The notes: generated from the sequence alone by a model not told the origin. A stretch of 64,000 bases of DNA from Candidatus Gastranaerophilales bacterium (GCA_944323615.1 CALUTG010000004.1:1-64000), one strand, 5' to 3'; numbered from the stretch's first letter, positions 1 to 10,337 are shown. Program-made: numbers and translations.

Positions 1-29
1 ATGACTATTTTTAACAATCAATTTGACTA

Positions 30-332
30 TTAAAATATTGAACAAATATCCTGATAAGTCGTTAGAACTCTTAATATCCTTAAGACTTTATTATCAATTA
101 TTCTATAAATAACCAAATATTTCTTTTTCAGAATATAAAATTTAACATCTAAATATGTAAAATCATCTCTTGTTTTTCCAAGATTGGGATGTTTGCATAA
201 AGTTTTAAATGTTTTATAAAATAATTTCACAAATTTTATTGCAGCACTTTTGTTATCCTTAGCAATATAATCAGAAATTATTTCAATGTCATTATATGCT
301 TTACTTGTAATTTCAAGTTTTAAATTATTCAT
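30..332 (-). CDS. parE: RelE/ParE-family toxin
   Basis: A 100-residue basic protein with the small RelE/ParE fold pattern: an N-terminal helical hairpin (YNDIEIISDYIA, then FVKLFYKTFKTL), the HPNLGK turn, and C-terminal beta strands ending YLVIYRIIDNKVLRILRVLT. In this superfamily ParE members poison DNA gyrase and RelE members cleave mRNA; the sequence alone favours ParE because its partner is a ParD-like antitoxin. It overlaps the upstream antitoxin gene by 8 bases, so the two are translationally coupled. Which target it hits is inference. Confidence 0.85.
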   Translation of the reverse strand: MNNLKLEITSKAYNDIEIISDYIAKDNKSAAIKFVKLFYKTFKTLCKHPNLGKTRDDFTYLDVKFYILKKKYLVIYRIIDNKVLRILRVLTTYQDICSIF

Positions 333-561
333 ATTTTTTAATTAACTTTTCCATAGCAGAATGACCGTCGAAGATTTCAGTATCATTCCATCCCTCTTCA
401 ATATCGTTATTTAATTGTGCTAATCTTTTTTGAGAGATACCTTCTTTTAATGCAAGCAATCTTAAAGCTTCTCTAATAACTTCGCTTACAGAATTGTAAA
501 GTCCGGATGCGACCTTATCCTGTACAAATTTTTCTAATGTTGGTGTTAAAGATATGTTCAT
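325..561 (-). CDS. parD: ParD-like ribbon-helix-helix antitoxin
   Basis: A 78-residue protein beginning MNISLTP, a beta strand followed by the two helices of a ribbon-helix-helix DNA-binding domain (SVSEVIREALRLLALKEG). The acidic C-terminal tail (WNDTEIFDGHSAMEKLIKKYE) is where ParD antitoxins wrap their toxin. It is first in the two-gene unit, preceded by AAGAGG nine bases before ATG, and probably autorepresses through the inverted repeat immediately upstream. Family membership is clear; pairing with the downstream toxin rests on overlap and gene order. Confidence 0.87.
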   Translation of the reverse strand: MNISLTPTLEKFVQDKVASGLYNSVSEVIREALRLLALKEGISQKRLAQLNNDIEEGWNDTEIFDGHSAMEKLIKKYE

Positions 562-573
562 AAAATACCTCTT

Positions 574-615
574 TTATAGCAATTTATATCAATAGAATAA
601 CAAAAATTGCTATAA
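574..615. promoter_or_regulatory. Inverted-repeat operator of the parDE unit
   Basis: TTATAGCAATTT (574-585) and its exact reverse complement AAATTGCTATAA (604-615) are separated by 18 bases directly upstream of the antitoxin start. Perfect 12-base arms at this position fit a ParD autoregulatory operator overlapping the promoter. The regulatory role is inferred from position. Confidence 0.65.
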
Positions 616-723
616 ATTTCAACTGTATCAATAAATATTATTAAATATTTCTACGTGAGCATCAAATGAGTAATCTGAGTAATTTGAAATTGAGATAGCC
701 AATTAACTACCGCCTAAAAGCTT

Positions 724-758
724 GATTGCTTCGGGCTGTTCGTCCTCGCAATGACAGG
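724..758. repeat. Dispersed CATTGCGAGG/AAGCAATC-type repeat
   Basis: On the minus strand this reads CATTGCGAGGACGAACAGCC followed by CGAAGCAATC, the form of the dispersed intergenic repeats with outer GATTGC/GCAATG pairing seen in many bacterial genomes. Only one copy is present here, so family membership is by resemblance. Confidence 0.35.
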
Positions 759-793
759 AAAACTTCTGGCAAAATTACTCAAACAAATACACT

Positions 794-1185
794 CACAGCC
801 ACAATTTTTTAACAAAAAATTCGGAGAAGGCGGGATTGTCTTGGTCGCTCGCGTTAGACGAGTCTGCGGTTTTTGCTTCAAAGAATTGCATTCTTTTCGC
901 AAAAAACCTTCGCTCTCTGCTCGCTTCCGCTCAAACCCGGAAATGCTTCGCATTGGGGTTCGAATCCCACAGCCACAATTTTTTAACAAAAAATTCGGAG
1001 AAGGCGGGATTGTCTTGGTCGCTCGCGTTAGACGAGTCTGCGGTTTTTGCTTCAAAGAATTGCATTCTTTTCGCAAAAAACCTTCGCTCTCTGCTCGCTT
1101 CCGCTCAAACCCGGAAATGCTTCGCATTGGGGTTCGAATCCCACAGCCACAATTTTTTAACAAAAAATTCGGAGAAGGCGGGATT
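794..1185 (-). repeat. Tandem 174-bp T-loop element downstream of tRNA-Ser
   Basis: Two perfect 174-bp units (794-967, 968-1141) run into a partial third that merges with the 3' end of tRNA-Ser. Each unit, in tRNA sense, holds an A/T hairpin, a T-arm 5' half (CCGGGTTTGA), a 94-nt core (1105-1012 and 931-838) and a copy of the last 15 nt of the tRNA (997-1011 and 823-837). The core folds as GGTTTTTTGC pairing with GCAAAAACC around an inner AAGAAT/ATTCTT stem, and ends CGCGAGCGACCAAGAC. Open frames across this region on both strands are repeat artefacts. The stretch from 562 to 1170 holds no gene. Confidence 0.93.
1151..1169 (-). terminator. A/T-rich hairpin after tRNA-Ser
   Basis: AATTTTTT and AAAAAATT form a perfect hairpin beginning two bases after the tRNA-Ser 3' end. 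It would serve as a weak terminator or processing site and is copied with each 174-bp repeat unit. Confidence 0.5.
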
Positions 1186-1256
1186 CGAACCCGCGGAGGG
1201 CTTTCACCCTCACAAATTTTCGAGATTTGCACCTTAAACCGCTCGGACACTTCTCC
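1171..1256 (-). tRNA. tRNA-Ser(CGA)
   Basis: An 86-nt class II tRNA. The acceptor GGAGAAG pairs with CTTCTCC; the anticodon stem CAAAT/ATTTG carries loop CTCGAAA, giving anticodon CGA; the long variable arm is GAGGG/CCCTC-like as expected for serine; the T-arm is GCGGGTTCGAATCCCGC. CCA is not encoded. The copy is intact although its last 15 nt recur twice downstream in tandem repeats. Confidence 0.95.
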
Positions 1257-1371
1257 TTAATATTGATTATATCAAAAACAGTAAAACAGATTTATTATCT
1301 TTTACTTCAGGCGCTTAAAACTTTTTTTATTGTATAATTATCTCAAAGATTAGAATTGGAGAAATATAAAT

Positions 1372-3363
1372 ATGAGCAAATACCTGTTGGAAGTCGGAGT
1401 GGAAGAATTGCCGTATAAGTTTATTCCGATGGCAATTTCCCAACTTAAAGAAGGATTTAAAAACTTTTTAGAAACAAACAAAGTTGAATACAAAAATATA
1501 AAAGTTATGGCAACCCCAAGGAGATTAGCTGTTATTGTTGACGGTCTATCTGCTTCACAGCCGGATGTAGAAAAAGTTATCAAAGGTCCTATTGCTACAG
1601 TTGCCTATGACGAAAATAAAAACTTAACAAAGGCCGGTGAGGGTTTTGCCAAGAAAAACGGGATTGATTCTAAAGACTTATACGTAGAAGATAATTACCT
1701 TTATGCAAAAATTTCCATCAAAGGTAAAAATACAAAAGACTTATTGCAGGAAAATGTTCCTCTGATTTTCTCCAAACTTCAAGGTCCTCACTTTATGAGA
1801 TGGGGTTCTAATGATGTTAAATTCTCCCGTCCTATAAGATGGGTGCTCTCTATTTTAGACGGCGAAGAAGTTAAAATTAAGATTATTGATAAAGAATCTT
1901 CTAACATCACAAACGGACATCGATTCTCAAAACAAAATATTGTTATAAATAATCCTGATGAATATGTAAGTAAACTCAAAGATGCCTATGTAATAGTTGA
2001 TCAGGATGAAAGAAAATCAAAGATATTAGAACTTACTAAAATTGAAGCTGATAAACTCAATGCAGTGACAAAAATTTCCGATGATTTATTGGAAGAAGTA
2101 ACATTTATCTGTGAATACCCGGTTGCGGTTACTTGCAGCTTTGATGAAGAATTTCTTACAATCCCGCAGGAAGTCTCGGTTACCGTTATGGAAACCCACC
2201 AGAGATATTTTGCCCTCTATACAAAAGAAGGCAAGTTAATTAACAAATTTGTCACTATAACAAATTATATCGGTAACGATTTTGAAAACATCAAAGCCGG
2301 AAACCTGAGAGTAATAAAAGCTCGTCTTGATGATGCGGTATTTTTCTTTAAAGAAGATACCAAAAAACCGCTGGAAAGTTATGTGGAAAACTTAAAAGGC
2401 ATGACCTTCCAAAAGGGCATGGGCTCAGTTTATGATAAAACCCAGAGAATTATTAAACTCTCTGAAAAAATTTCTTCTGCTCTTAACGTATCCAAACCGT
2501 CAATTAAAAGAACAGCAGAACTCTGCAAAGCTGACTTAGCAACAAACCTTGTATTTGAATTTACGGAACTTCAAGGATTTATCGGGGCAGATTATGCAAG
2601 AGTGTCAGGAGAATCCGCCGAAGTTGCGGAAGGCATAAAAGAGCACTATTTCCCTCTCAATGCTGATAGTGAAACCGCAAAATCAATTGAAGGGCAAGTC
2701 GTCGGAATCGCTGATAAAATAGATACAATCTGCGCCGTTTTTGCATCAGGAAGAAAACCAACAGGTTCATCTGACCCGCTCGGTGTAAGGCGTGCAGCCC
2801 TTGGTATTATTAAGACGATTCTTGAATATAATTTGAAACTTGATTTGTCGGAATTGATTTCGGAAAGTCTTTTGCTTCTTCCAATTCAAGCTGATTGCAA
2901 GAAAGATGTAGAAGAATTCTTTGTCCAAAGATTAATCATTTTCTTGAATAATGATTACAAAAAGACAGTTCTTGAAGCATGCGCGGATAATAATCCTTGC
3001 AAAGACCTCTGTGATTATGCTGCAAGAGTTCAAGCCGTATCGGAACTTGATAATCCGACCTTGCTTGAGAATGCTAACCGCGTCTTAAGAATCTTAAAAG
3101 AAGAAGTGAAGACAGAGGTTAATGAATCACTCTTTACTTTTGATGCCGAAAAGAGTTTGTATAACGAAGTTAAAAAGGTTAATTTTACAGGTGATTACAA
3201 AAAATATCTGACTGATTTAATTAATCTTAACCCTGTTGTTACAAAATTCTTTGAAGATGTTCTCGTCATGGATAATGATGAAAGGATAAAAAATAACAGA
3301 CTAGCACTATTGAATGGTTTGAAAAATAAGTATATAATATTAACAGATTTTTCCAAATTGTAA
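1372..3363 (+). CDS. glyS: Glycyl-tRNA synthetase beta subunit
   Basis: A 663-residue protein starting MSKYLLEVGVEELPYKFI, the hallmark N terminus of the GlyRS beta chain, with MATPRRLAV, FMRWGSNDVKFSRPIRWVL and PQEVSVTVMETHQRYF blocks typical of the family. The length is close to the usual 680-700. The beta chain binds tRNA-Gly in the alpha2beta2 enzyme; the catalytic alpha chain (glyQ) is not in this window, so the two genes are unlinked here. A TATAAT at 1333-1338 and a GGAG ribosome site precede the ATG. Confidence 0.96.
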   Translation: MSKYLLEVGVEELPYKFIPMAISQLKEGFKNFLETNKVEYKNIKVMATPRRLAVIVDGLSASQPDVEKVIKGPIATVAYDENKNLTKAGEGFAKKNGIDSKDLYVEDNYLYAKISIKGKNTKDLLQENVPLIFSKLQGPHFMRWGSNDVKFSRPIRWVLSILDGEEVKIKIIDKESSNITNGHRFSKQNIVINNPDEYVSKLKDAYVIVDQDERKSKILELTKIEADKLNAVTKISDDLLEEVTFICEYPVAVTCSFDEEFLTIPQEVSVTVMETHQRYFALYTKEGKLINKFVTITNYIGNDFENIKAGNLRVIKARLDDAVFFFKEDTKKPLESYVENLKGMTFQKGMGSVYDKTQRIIKLSEKISSALNVSKPSIKRTAELCKADLATNLVFEFTELQGFIGADYARVSGESAEVAEGIKEHYFPLNADSETAKSIEGQVVGIADKIDTICAVFASGRKPTGSSDPLGVRRAALGIIKTILEYNLKLDLSELISESLLLLPIQADCKKDVEEFFVQRLIIFLNNDYKKTVLEACADNNPCKDLCDYAARVQAVSELDNPTLLENANRVLRILKEEVKTEVNESLFTFDAEKSLYNEVKKVNFTGDYKKYLTDLINLNPVVTKFFEDVLVMDNDERIKNNRLALLNGLKNKYIILTDFSKL

Positions 3364-3455
3364 AAAATTGTAACAACTTGGCGAAAAAGAGTAAATTTTC
3401 ACCTTGAGGATACTTTAATAGTGTACAAAGTGAAGGAAAGTGAAAAGAGGTCGTT

Positions 3456-3758
3456 ATGTTTAACCCTAAATCATTTATAAAATCCTTAAAACAAGCATTA
3501 GATCCCAAAGCTAACTTGTTAACATTTTCAAGCGGGCAAAGGGAAGCTAATGAAGCATATATTGAGTCTCTGTCAAGTACAGAACTGAAAATCAAGACTG
3601 ACGAACAAAGGTTGGAAGCAATGGTCAGACAACAATTGAAGGAGGAATTCCCGAACATCGAGAAAAGTTCTTCATACGATTTACTTGTGGATGCAGTTAT
3701 CCATAACTACAAATCAAAACAGCTTCAAGCCACAGATGACGCTGAAATTAATAACTAA
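3456..3758 (+). CDS. Conserved-looking small protein of unknown function
   Basis: A 100-residue soluble, mostly helical protein (MFNPKSFIKSLKQALDP...) with a good AGAGG ribosome site. The middle (ELKIKTDEQRLEAMVRQQLKEEF) looks like a charged amphipathic helix. It lies about 90 bases after glyS on the same strand and before the rubrerythrin promoter, so it could be the last gene of the glyS transcript. No recognised family; no membrane segment or signal peptide. Confidence 0.65.
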   Translation: MFNPKSFIKSLKQALDPKANLLTFSSGQREANEAYIESLSSTELKIKTDEQRLEAMVRQQLKEEFPNIEKSSSYDLLVDAVIHNYKSKQLQATDDAEINN

Positions 3759-3827
3759 AAGTCATCACAACTAAAAAACAAAAACTGGCTGTCTGAAAAA
3801 CGGGCGGCTTTTTTGTTGTAATTACAA

Positions 3828-3856
3828 TTGAGAATGTTAAGCACGCATGTTATAAT
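3828..3856 (+). promoter_or_regulatory. Sigma-70-type promoter of rubrerythrin
   Basis: TTGAGA (3828-3833), 17-base spacer, TATAAT (3851-3856), 49 bases before the rubrerythrin ATG. Confidence 0.75.
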
Positions 3857-3905
3857 TAACAGGTAAATAAGTTTGAGTAGATGAGTTAAAAGAAAGGAAT
3901 TAATT

Positions 3906-4451
3906 ATGGCAAAATATGTATGCACTGTATGCGGTTACACAGCAGAAGGTGAAGCTCCTGAAAAATGCCCTATCTGCGGAGCTGGAAAAGAAGCTTTTGT
4001 AAAAATGGAAGAAGGAAACAAAAACTACGCTGATGAACACAGAATCGGTGTTGCTAAAGATGTTGATCCTGAAATCCTTGAAGGTTTAAGAGCAAACTTT
4101 ATGGGTGAATGTACAGAAGTCGGTATGTATATTGCAATGGCAAGACAAGCTGACAGAGAAGGATATCCTGAAATTGCAGAAGCATTCAAAAGATATGCTT
4201 TTGAAGAAGCTGATCACGCATCAAGATTTGCGGAACTTCTTGGCGAAGTTGTTACAAATTCAACTAAGAAAAATCTTGAACTCAGAGCTGAAGCTGAATT
4301 TGGCGCTTGCGACGGAAAGATGAAAATTGCAAAACGTGCAAAAGAATTAGGTCTTGATGCTGTTCATGATACAGTTCATGAAATGGCAAAAGACGAAGCT
4401 CGCCATGGCAGAGGCTTCGATGGTCTTCTTGCAAGATATTTTGGTAAGTAA
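3906..4451 (+). CDS. rbr: Rubrerythrin (rubredoxin-first type)
   Basis: A 181-residue protein. The N-terminal rubredoxin-like Fe(Cys)4 domain has C6xxC9 and C21xxC24; the following four-helix ferritin-like domain has paired diiron ligands ([29 protein letters not shown]). Rubrerythrins reduce hydrogen peroxide to water in anaerobes. Having rubredoxin at the N terminus is the so-called reverse arrangement, opposite to the classical order. It has its own strong promoter and a strong terminator, so it is monocistronic. The rubredoxin fusion at 45029 could belong to the same electron-transfer chain; that link is inference. Confidence 0.95.
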   Translation: MAKYVCTVCGYTAEGEAPEKCPICGAGKEAFVKMEEGNKNYADEHRIGVAKDVDPEILEGLRANFMGECTEVGMYIAMARQADREGYPEIAEAFKRYAFEEADHASRFAELLGEVVTNSTKKNLELRAEAEFGACDGKMKIAKRAKELGLDAVHDTVHEMAKDEARHGRGFDGLLARYFGK

Positions 4452-4472
4452 ATATTTTTGTTGTTTAAATGT

Positions 4473-4510
4473 GAGGGCGGCGGAATTTTAATTCCGCCGC
4501 CCTCATTTTT
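4473..4510 (+). terminator. Rho-independent terminator of rubrerythrin
   Basis: A GAGGGCGGCGGAATT stem and its exact complement enclose two bases, followed by ATTTTT. Perfect 15-bp stem, directly after the rubrerythrin stop. Confidence 0.9.
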
Positions 4511-4523
4511 GAAATTCTTTTAA

Positions 4524-5018
4524 TTATCCAAGTACTAAATCGCCGTTTTTCTTGATATGTTCAATTAATCCGCCGTCTTCCAGAAGTCTTATCATAACAT
4601 CCGGAAGCGGTTCTATCATAATGGTTGTTCCTTTAGTAAGGTTTTTTAAGGTTCCTGCTTTTATGTCCAAATCTAATTCGTCTCCGGCATCAATTCCGTC
4701 AGTGTCGCATTCTATAGCCAGAAGTCCGATATTTATTGCGTTACGGTAAAAAATTCTTGCAAAAGATTTTGCAATAACCGCTCCGACTCCGGCTATTTTG
4801 ATAATTTGCGGGGCATGTTCTCTTGATGAACCGAGTCCGAAATTGTTTTCCGCAACGATAAAATCTCCCTTGTGCATATTTTTTGCAAAATTTTCATCCG
4901 CATCTTCAAGTACGTGTTTTGCAAACTCATTTAAATCAGAACGCAGGTGAAACAATCTTCCCGGTGCAATGTGATCTGTTGAAATATTATCTCCGAATTT
5001 AAAAGCTTTTCCTCTCAT
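4524..5018 (-). CDS. leuD: 3-isopropylmalate dehydratase small subunit (LeuD-like)
   Basis: A 164-residue aconitase swivel-domain protein. Characteristic blocks are GDNISTDHIAPGR near the N terminus and FGLGSSREHAPQ around residues 60-70, which forms part of the active site over the [4Fe-4S]-bearing large subunit. With LeuC it isomerises isopropylmalate in leucine synthesis. The short sequence also fits homoaconitase-type small subunits, so the exact substrate is not proven. No leuC, leuA or leuB lies in the window. The AAGAAGG site supports the start. Confidence 0.88.
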   Translation of the reverse strand: MRGKAFKFGDNISTDHIAPGRLFHLRSDLNEFAKHVLEDADENFAKNMHKGDFIVAENNFGLGSSREHAPQIIKIAGVGAVIAKSFARIFYRNAINIGLLAIECDTDGIDAGDELDLDIKAGTLKNLTKGTTIMIEPLPDVMIRLLEDGGLIEHIKKNGDLVLG

Positions 5019-5074
5019 TTGTTTTTCCTTCTTGTATTGCTCCGGCGGAGTCGTTGGGCGCGTTACTCCTAACT

Positions 5075-5110
5075 TTCATTTACCCCTTCATTTACCCCTT
5101 CATTTACCCC
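5075..5110 (-). repeat. Three tandem GGGGTAAATGAA repeats after dnaN
   Basis: The 12-bp unit GGGGTAAATGAA is repeated three times, directly abutting the dnaN stop codon (TAG, 5110-5112). The GGGGTAAA motif recurs at other gene ends in this window. Confidence 0.8.
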
Positions 5111-6231
5111 TACCCCCTTAGTTGTACCGGCATGACGAGATAGAGATAATCTTCATCAGAGCACGGTACAAATACTGTTGCAGAAAGAGGTGTATTTAGT
5201 TGAACTTTAATTTCTTCTGATTCTGCAATCTTTAAGAATTCAAGAATAAACTTGTAGTTAAATGCAATAGTCAGCGGCTCGCCTGTGTATTTGATATCAA
5301 TTGTATCCTGCGAATTACCGGCTTCCGGAGAATCACCGGAGAGCTTGAGGGCACCATCTGTAAACTCAAATTTAACAATACTGTTCTTTTCGCTTACCAT
5401 AACTGCAACTCTTTCAAGCGCTGAGATTAAATTATTTTTATCTACAACTGCTTCTTTAGGGAAAGATTGCGGGATAAGCTGATTGTATTTAGGGAACTGT
5501 CCCTGCATAAGTCTTGTAATAATCTTTGTTTTATCAACCGTAATTACAATTTTTTTGAGTTCTTTACAGATTTTTATTGTATCTGATTCTGTAAGCAGGG
5601 AAATTTTTGATAATTCTGCCAGAACTTTTGATGAAATCAACATTTCAAAAACTTTTTCGGAATCAGTTGAATTATTTTTAACAACTTCTCTGACCCTTGC
5701 AAGTCTGTTTCCGTCTGTTGCTGCCATTTCCAGAATATTTTTATTAACTTCGCAGACAACACCTGAAAGCAGATTATTTGTTTCGTAACCTGCTGCGGCT
5801 GATACAACCTGTCTAATTGCTTTTATAAAAGGTCTTGTTTCAATTTCTACGGTATCTTCTTCGGATATATTTTCTTCAACAGGCGGAAATTCATTTGCGG
5901 AAATACCTATAATGTCAAATTTGGAATTTTTGCAGGTAACTGTAACCACGGAGCCGTTTAATTCCATCTTAACCAGTTCGTCCTGTAATCTCGAAATAAT
6001 TTCACCGAGTTTTCTGGCAGGAAGAGTAAATTTTCCTTCTTCTTCAACATTAGCGTTAATAAGAGTTGTAATAGATAAATCAAAATCGGTAGCTGTTAAT
6101 TTAATTCTGTTATTGTCTACCGTTTCTATTAAAACATTTGCCAGTACAGGCTGCAAACCTTTAACAACAGTAGCTCGTTCAACAATTCTGATACCATTTA
6201 ATAGATCTTCTTTTCCTGCAACAAATTTCAT
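5110..6231 (-). CDS. dnaN: DNA polymerase III beta sliding clamp
   Basis: A 373-residue protein starting MKFVAGKEDLLNGIRIVERAT, with the three-fold repeated clamp architecture and the C-terminal YLVMPVQLRG that ends nearly every DnaN. Dimers encircle DNA and tether Pol III. I chose ATG at 6231 rather than the in-frame TTG five codons earlier, because MKFV is the family N terminus. dnaA is not adjacent, unlike the common dnaA-dnaN order; separated genes are also usual in cyanobacteria. Confidence 0.97.
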   Translation of the reverse strand: MKFVAGKEDLLNGIRIVERATVVKGLQPVLANVLIETVDNNRIKLTATDFDLSITTLINANVEEEGKFTLPARKLGEIISRLQDELVKMELNGSVVTVTCKNSKFDIIGISANEFPPVEENISEEDTVEIETRPFIKAIRQVVSAAAGYETNNLLSGVVCEVNKNILEMAATDGNRLARVREVVKNNSTDSEKVFEMLISSKVLAELSKISLLTESDTIKICKELKKIVITVDKTKIITRLMQGQFPKYNQLIPQSFPKEAVVDKNNLISALERVAVMVSEKNSIVKFEFTDGALKLSGDSPEAGNSQDTIDIKYTGEPLTIAFNYKFILEFLKIAESEEIKVQLNTPLSATVFVPCSDEDYLYLVMPVQLRG

Positions 6232-6462
6232 ATATCTACCCCGCAAATTGTCCTTTTTACAAAGAATATTCTAGTACAAAACCCCTAAAAGTACAAGAGT
6301 AATATAAATTTTGACTTATTAAAAAATATCATTAAAGAGCTATGTGTAAATTTTTGTAACAAACATTCTCAAAACTCTAAAGTTTTTCAAAAAAATGCCG
6401 ATATAAAAGTCGTAAGCAAAAACTAAACGGTCAGAGAATGAATGCAGGAAAGGATTTAGAAT

Positions 6463-6621
6463 ATGCGTATTGAAAATGAAATGTTATCAAGATTTAAAAC
6501 AGAAGATCTATCACTTTCTATGGAAAACAACCTTTCAAAAGAGCTTGATTTTTTCTTTGACAACGTAATGGATACAGTGGTTGATTATTTCCAGTCACGT
6601 GAAGAATTACTCGTAAGATAA
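6463..6621 (+). CDS. Small acidic protein, 52 residues
   Basis: An ATG frame of 53 codons preceded by AGGAAAGGA and closed by TAA, then a strong terminator. The protein (MRIENEMLSRF...EELLVR) is acidic and amphipathic with an aromatic patch (LDFFFDNVMDTVVDYF) and no membrane span. Its own ribosome site and terminator, in a gap of more than 700 bases between dnaN and dnaK, argue for a real small gene. No family recognised. Confidence 0.62.
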   Translation: MRIENEMLSRFKTEDLSLSMENNLSKELDFFFDNVMDTVVDYFQSREELLVR

Positions 6622-6655
6622 GCAAACTCAAAAATAATAAATTTACCCCAATGGG

Positions 6656-6690
6656 GCGGGCCGGTCTAAAAAACCGGCCTGCTTCGTTTT
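6656..6690 (+). terminator. Rho-independent terminator of the 52-residue gene
   Basis: GGGCCGGT and ACCGGCCT enclose an A-rich loop and are followed by GCTTCGTTTTTG, 35 bases after the small gene's stop. Confidence 0.8.
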
Positions 6691-8823
<2,133 letters not shown>

Positions 8824-8848
8824 TTGAGTAAAACCATAAATTCTTAAC

Positions 8849-8888
8849 AAAACGAGTGCGGCGGGCTAAAGCCCGCCGCATTCGTTTT
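8849..8888. terminator. Bidirectional terminator between dnaK and higA
   Basis: A perfect stem (GCGGCGGGC/GCCCGCCGC extended by AAAACGA/TCGTTTT) with loop TAAA. A tracts on one side and T tracts on the other let it serve both convergent genes. Confidence 0.88.
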
Positions 8889-8902
8889 GTTATTCAAAAT
8901 AA

Positions 8903-9190
8903 TTAAGCACTCAAAGGATTAACTTTATTAATCTCATCTTGTTTTTTTTCATAAACTGTATAAAGATCATAATAAACTTGAGCATTAAGCCAAAATTCCG
9001 GAGTGGTGCCGAATAATCTTGCAAGTTTGTGTGCCATTACAGGGCTAATTCCGCGTTTTTGGTTATAAATTTCACTTATTGTTTTGACTCCAACCCCCAG
9101 CAGTTTACATAATTGTTCCTGGGTAAGACCATAAGGTTTAACAAATTCTTCAACTAATATTTCTCCCGGGTGAGTATATGGACGATTCAT
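8903..9190 (-). CDS. higA: HigA-family antitoxin
   Basis: A 95-residue XRE-type helix-turn-helix protein with the HigA signature: MNRPYTHPGEILVEEFVKPYGLTQEQLCK leading into the DNA-binding helices, then RLFGTTPEFWLNAQVYYDL. It neutralises the toxin encoded just upstream and represses the pair. It is second in the operon (toxin first), which is the usual higBA order, with a 14-base gap and an AAAGGA ribosome site. Confidence 0.92.
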   Translation of the reverse strand: MNRPYTHPGEILVEEFVKPYGLTQEQLCKLLGVGVKTISEIYNQKRGISPVMAHKLARLFGTTPEFWLNAQVYYDLYTVYEKKQDEINKVNPLSA

Positions 9191-9204
9191 AGTTTTATCC
9201 TTTC

Positions 9205-9483
9205 TTAATGGTAATCAGTTATCTGTACTTCTTTTGCAAAACTATCTTGAAATTTAAAAATAATTCTGTATTGATCATTTATCCTTATTGAACAATATCC
9301 CTTTAGATCACCTTTTAAACGTTCAAATCTTTTAGCGGGAGGGACGGTTAAATCTTGTTCCTGGAAGGCATAATGAATCATATCCAGTTTACGTTTTGCA
9401 ATTTTTTGGATAGCTGAGAATTTTTTTGAATTTATGCCGTTAAAAATCTTTTCGGTTTCTTTATCTTTAAAAGATTTTATCAT
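9205..9483 (-). CDS. higB: HigB/RelE-family toxin
   Basis: A 92-residue protein of the HigB type: IKSFKDKETEKIF at the N terminus, then PPAKRFERLKGDLKGYCSIRINDQYRIIFKF, the core of ribosome-dependent mRNA interferases of this family, and a final EVQITDYH strand. It is first in the toxin-antitoxin operon. The start sits next to an operator-like inverted repeat and lacks an obvious Shine-Dalgarno, which would keep toxin synthesis low. Confidence 0.92.
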   Translation of the reverse strand: MIKSFKDKETEKIFNGINSKKFSAIQKIAKRKLDMIHYAFQEQDLTVPPAKRFERLKGDLKGYCSIRINDQYRIIFKFQDSFAKEVQITDYH

Positions 9484-9512
9484 ATTATCATCATATCACC
9501 ATATGATAAGTT
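9484..9512. promoter_or_regulatory. Operator-like repeat of higBA
   Basis: On the minus strand TATCATATGGTGATATGATGATA forms overlapping ATCAT/ATGAT dyads immediately upstream of the toxin start; the expected place for HigA autorepression. Confidence 0.55.
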
Positions 9513-9542
9513 TGTAAAGTATAGAAGTATGAAAGAATGTTT

Positions 9543-10337
9543 TTACAATATTCCCCATCTTTTTCTGAGGCGGGGGATAACGTTCTTTTGTTTTAGATCC
9601 ATAATTGCATAATCAAGGTTTTCTTTTAGCCGGATTGTTGAATTTCCTTTTTTGAACGCTATGCCGTATGGTTCGCGGGAATACCTTTTGGGAAGAAGTT
9701 TTACGGATTTATCATCATAAGCAAATCTGTTCAGAATTGTATCATCGGACGTAATTGCGTTGATTTGTTTTTTCTTCAATGCTTCATAAGCATCTGCATA
9801 GCTTCTAAAACCAATAATATTTGCGGTAGGGACGAAATTTTTTATATTATGTTCGGCCGTTGTACCAAAGATTACACCTACACTTTGCTCGGCTAAATCG
9901 GCAAGCGACTTAATTTGGCTGTCTGATCTTACAAGTATTGCCTGCCCTGCATAATCGTAAGGGATAGAGAAACTTATAATCTCCTGTCTTTGGGGAGTAA
10001 TTGTAACAGTTGAGATAACGATGTCTACTTCGCCTGTTGAGGCTTTAATCAGCCTGTTGGAAGGGTTCACCGGAACAAATTCTACTCTATCAGGGTCTTT
10101 TAGAAGGTATTGGGCAATATATTTTGCCAAATCAATATCGTATCCAACAAGCATACCGTTAGGATCTACAAATGCAAACGGTTTGGAATCCGTATTTACT
10201 CCGACTTTGATAATTCCGCGGTTAACAATTTCGCGGTACAAATCACCTTCTGCAAATTCATCTTTGGAAAAAAATGAGATGTAAACTGCCGCTGCAGCGA
10301 TAATTGCAAGAACAAGTATAAACCCGAGTTTTTTCAT
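9543..10337 (-). CDS. Amino-acid ABC transporter solute-binding protein (family 3)
   Basis: A 264-residue protein: N-terminal signal/anchor (GFILVLAIIAAAAVYISFF), then a family-3 periplasmic-binding fold with IIKVGVNTDSKPFAFVDPNGMLVGYDIDLAKYIA and DIVISTVTITPQRQEIISFSIPY, the blocks that bind polar amino acids. Its start overlaps the thyX stop by one base (TAATG). No permease or ATPase gene lies next to it, so it is either an orphan binding protein serving a distant transporter or a sensor-like protein. The ligand cannot be read from sequence. Confidence 0.88.
   Translation of the reverse strand: MKKLGFILVLAIIAAAAVYISFFSKDEFAEGDLYREIVNRGIIKVGVNTDSKPFAFVDPNGMLVGYDIDLAKYIAQYLLKDPDRVEFVPVNPSNRLIKASTGEVDIVISTVTITPQRQEIISFSIPYDYAGQAILVRSDSQIKSLADLAEQSVGVIFGTTAEHNIKNFVPTANIIGFRSYADAYEALKKKQINAITSDDTILNRFAYDDKSVKLLPKRYSREPYGIAFKKGNSTIRLKENLDYAIMDLKQKNVIPRLRKRWGIL

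Noticed and set aside
794-1141. CRISPR array at the tRNA-Ser repeats
   Set aside because: Units are 174 bp, identical throughout and lack unique spacers; no cas genes in the window.
714-1260. Long overlapping frames on both strands (up to 178 codons)
   Set aside because: They are open only because the 174-bp tandem unit is a multiple of three and lacks stops; they include tRNA sequence (RIPPSPNF) and have no ribosome site.
5285-6274. Plus-strand frames within dnaN
   Set aside because: Antisense shadows of a highly conserved gene.
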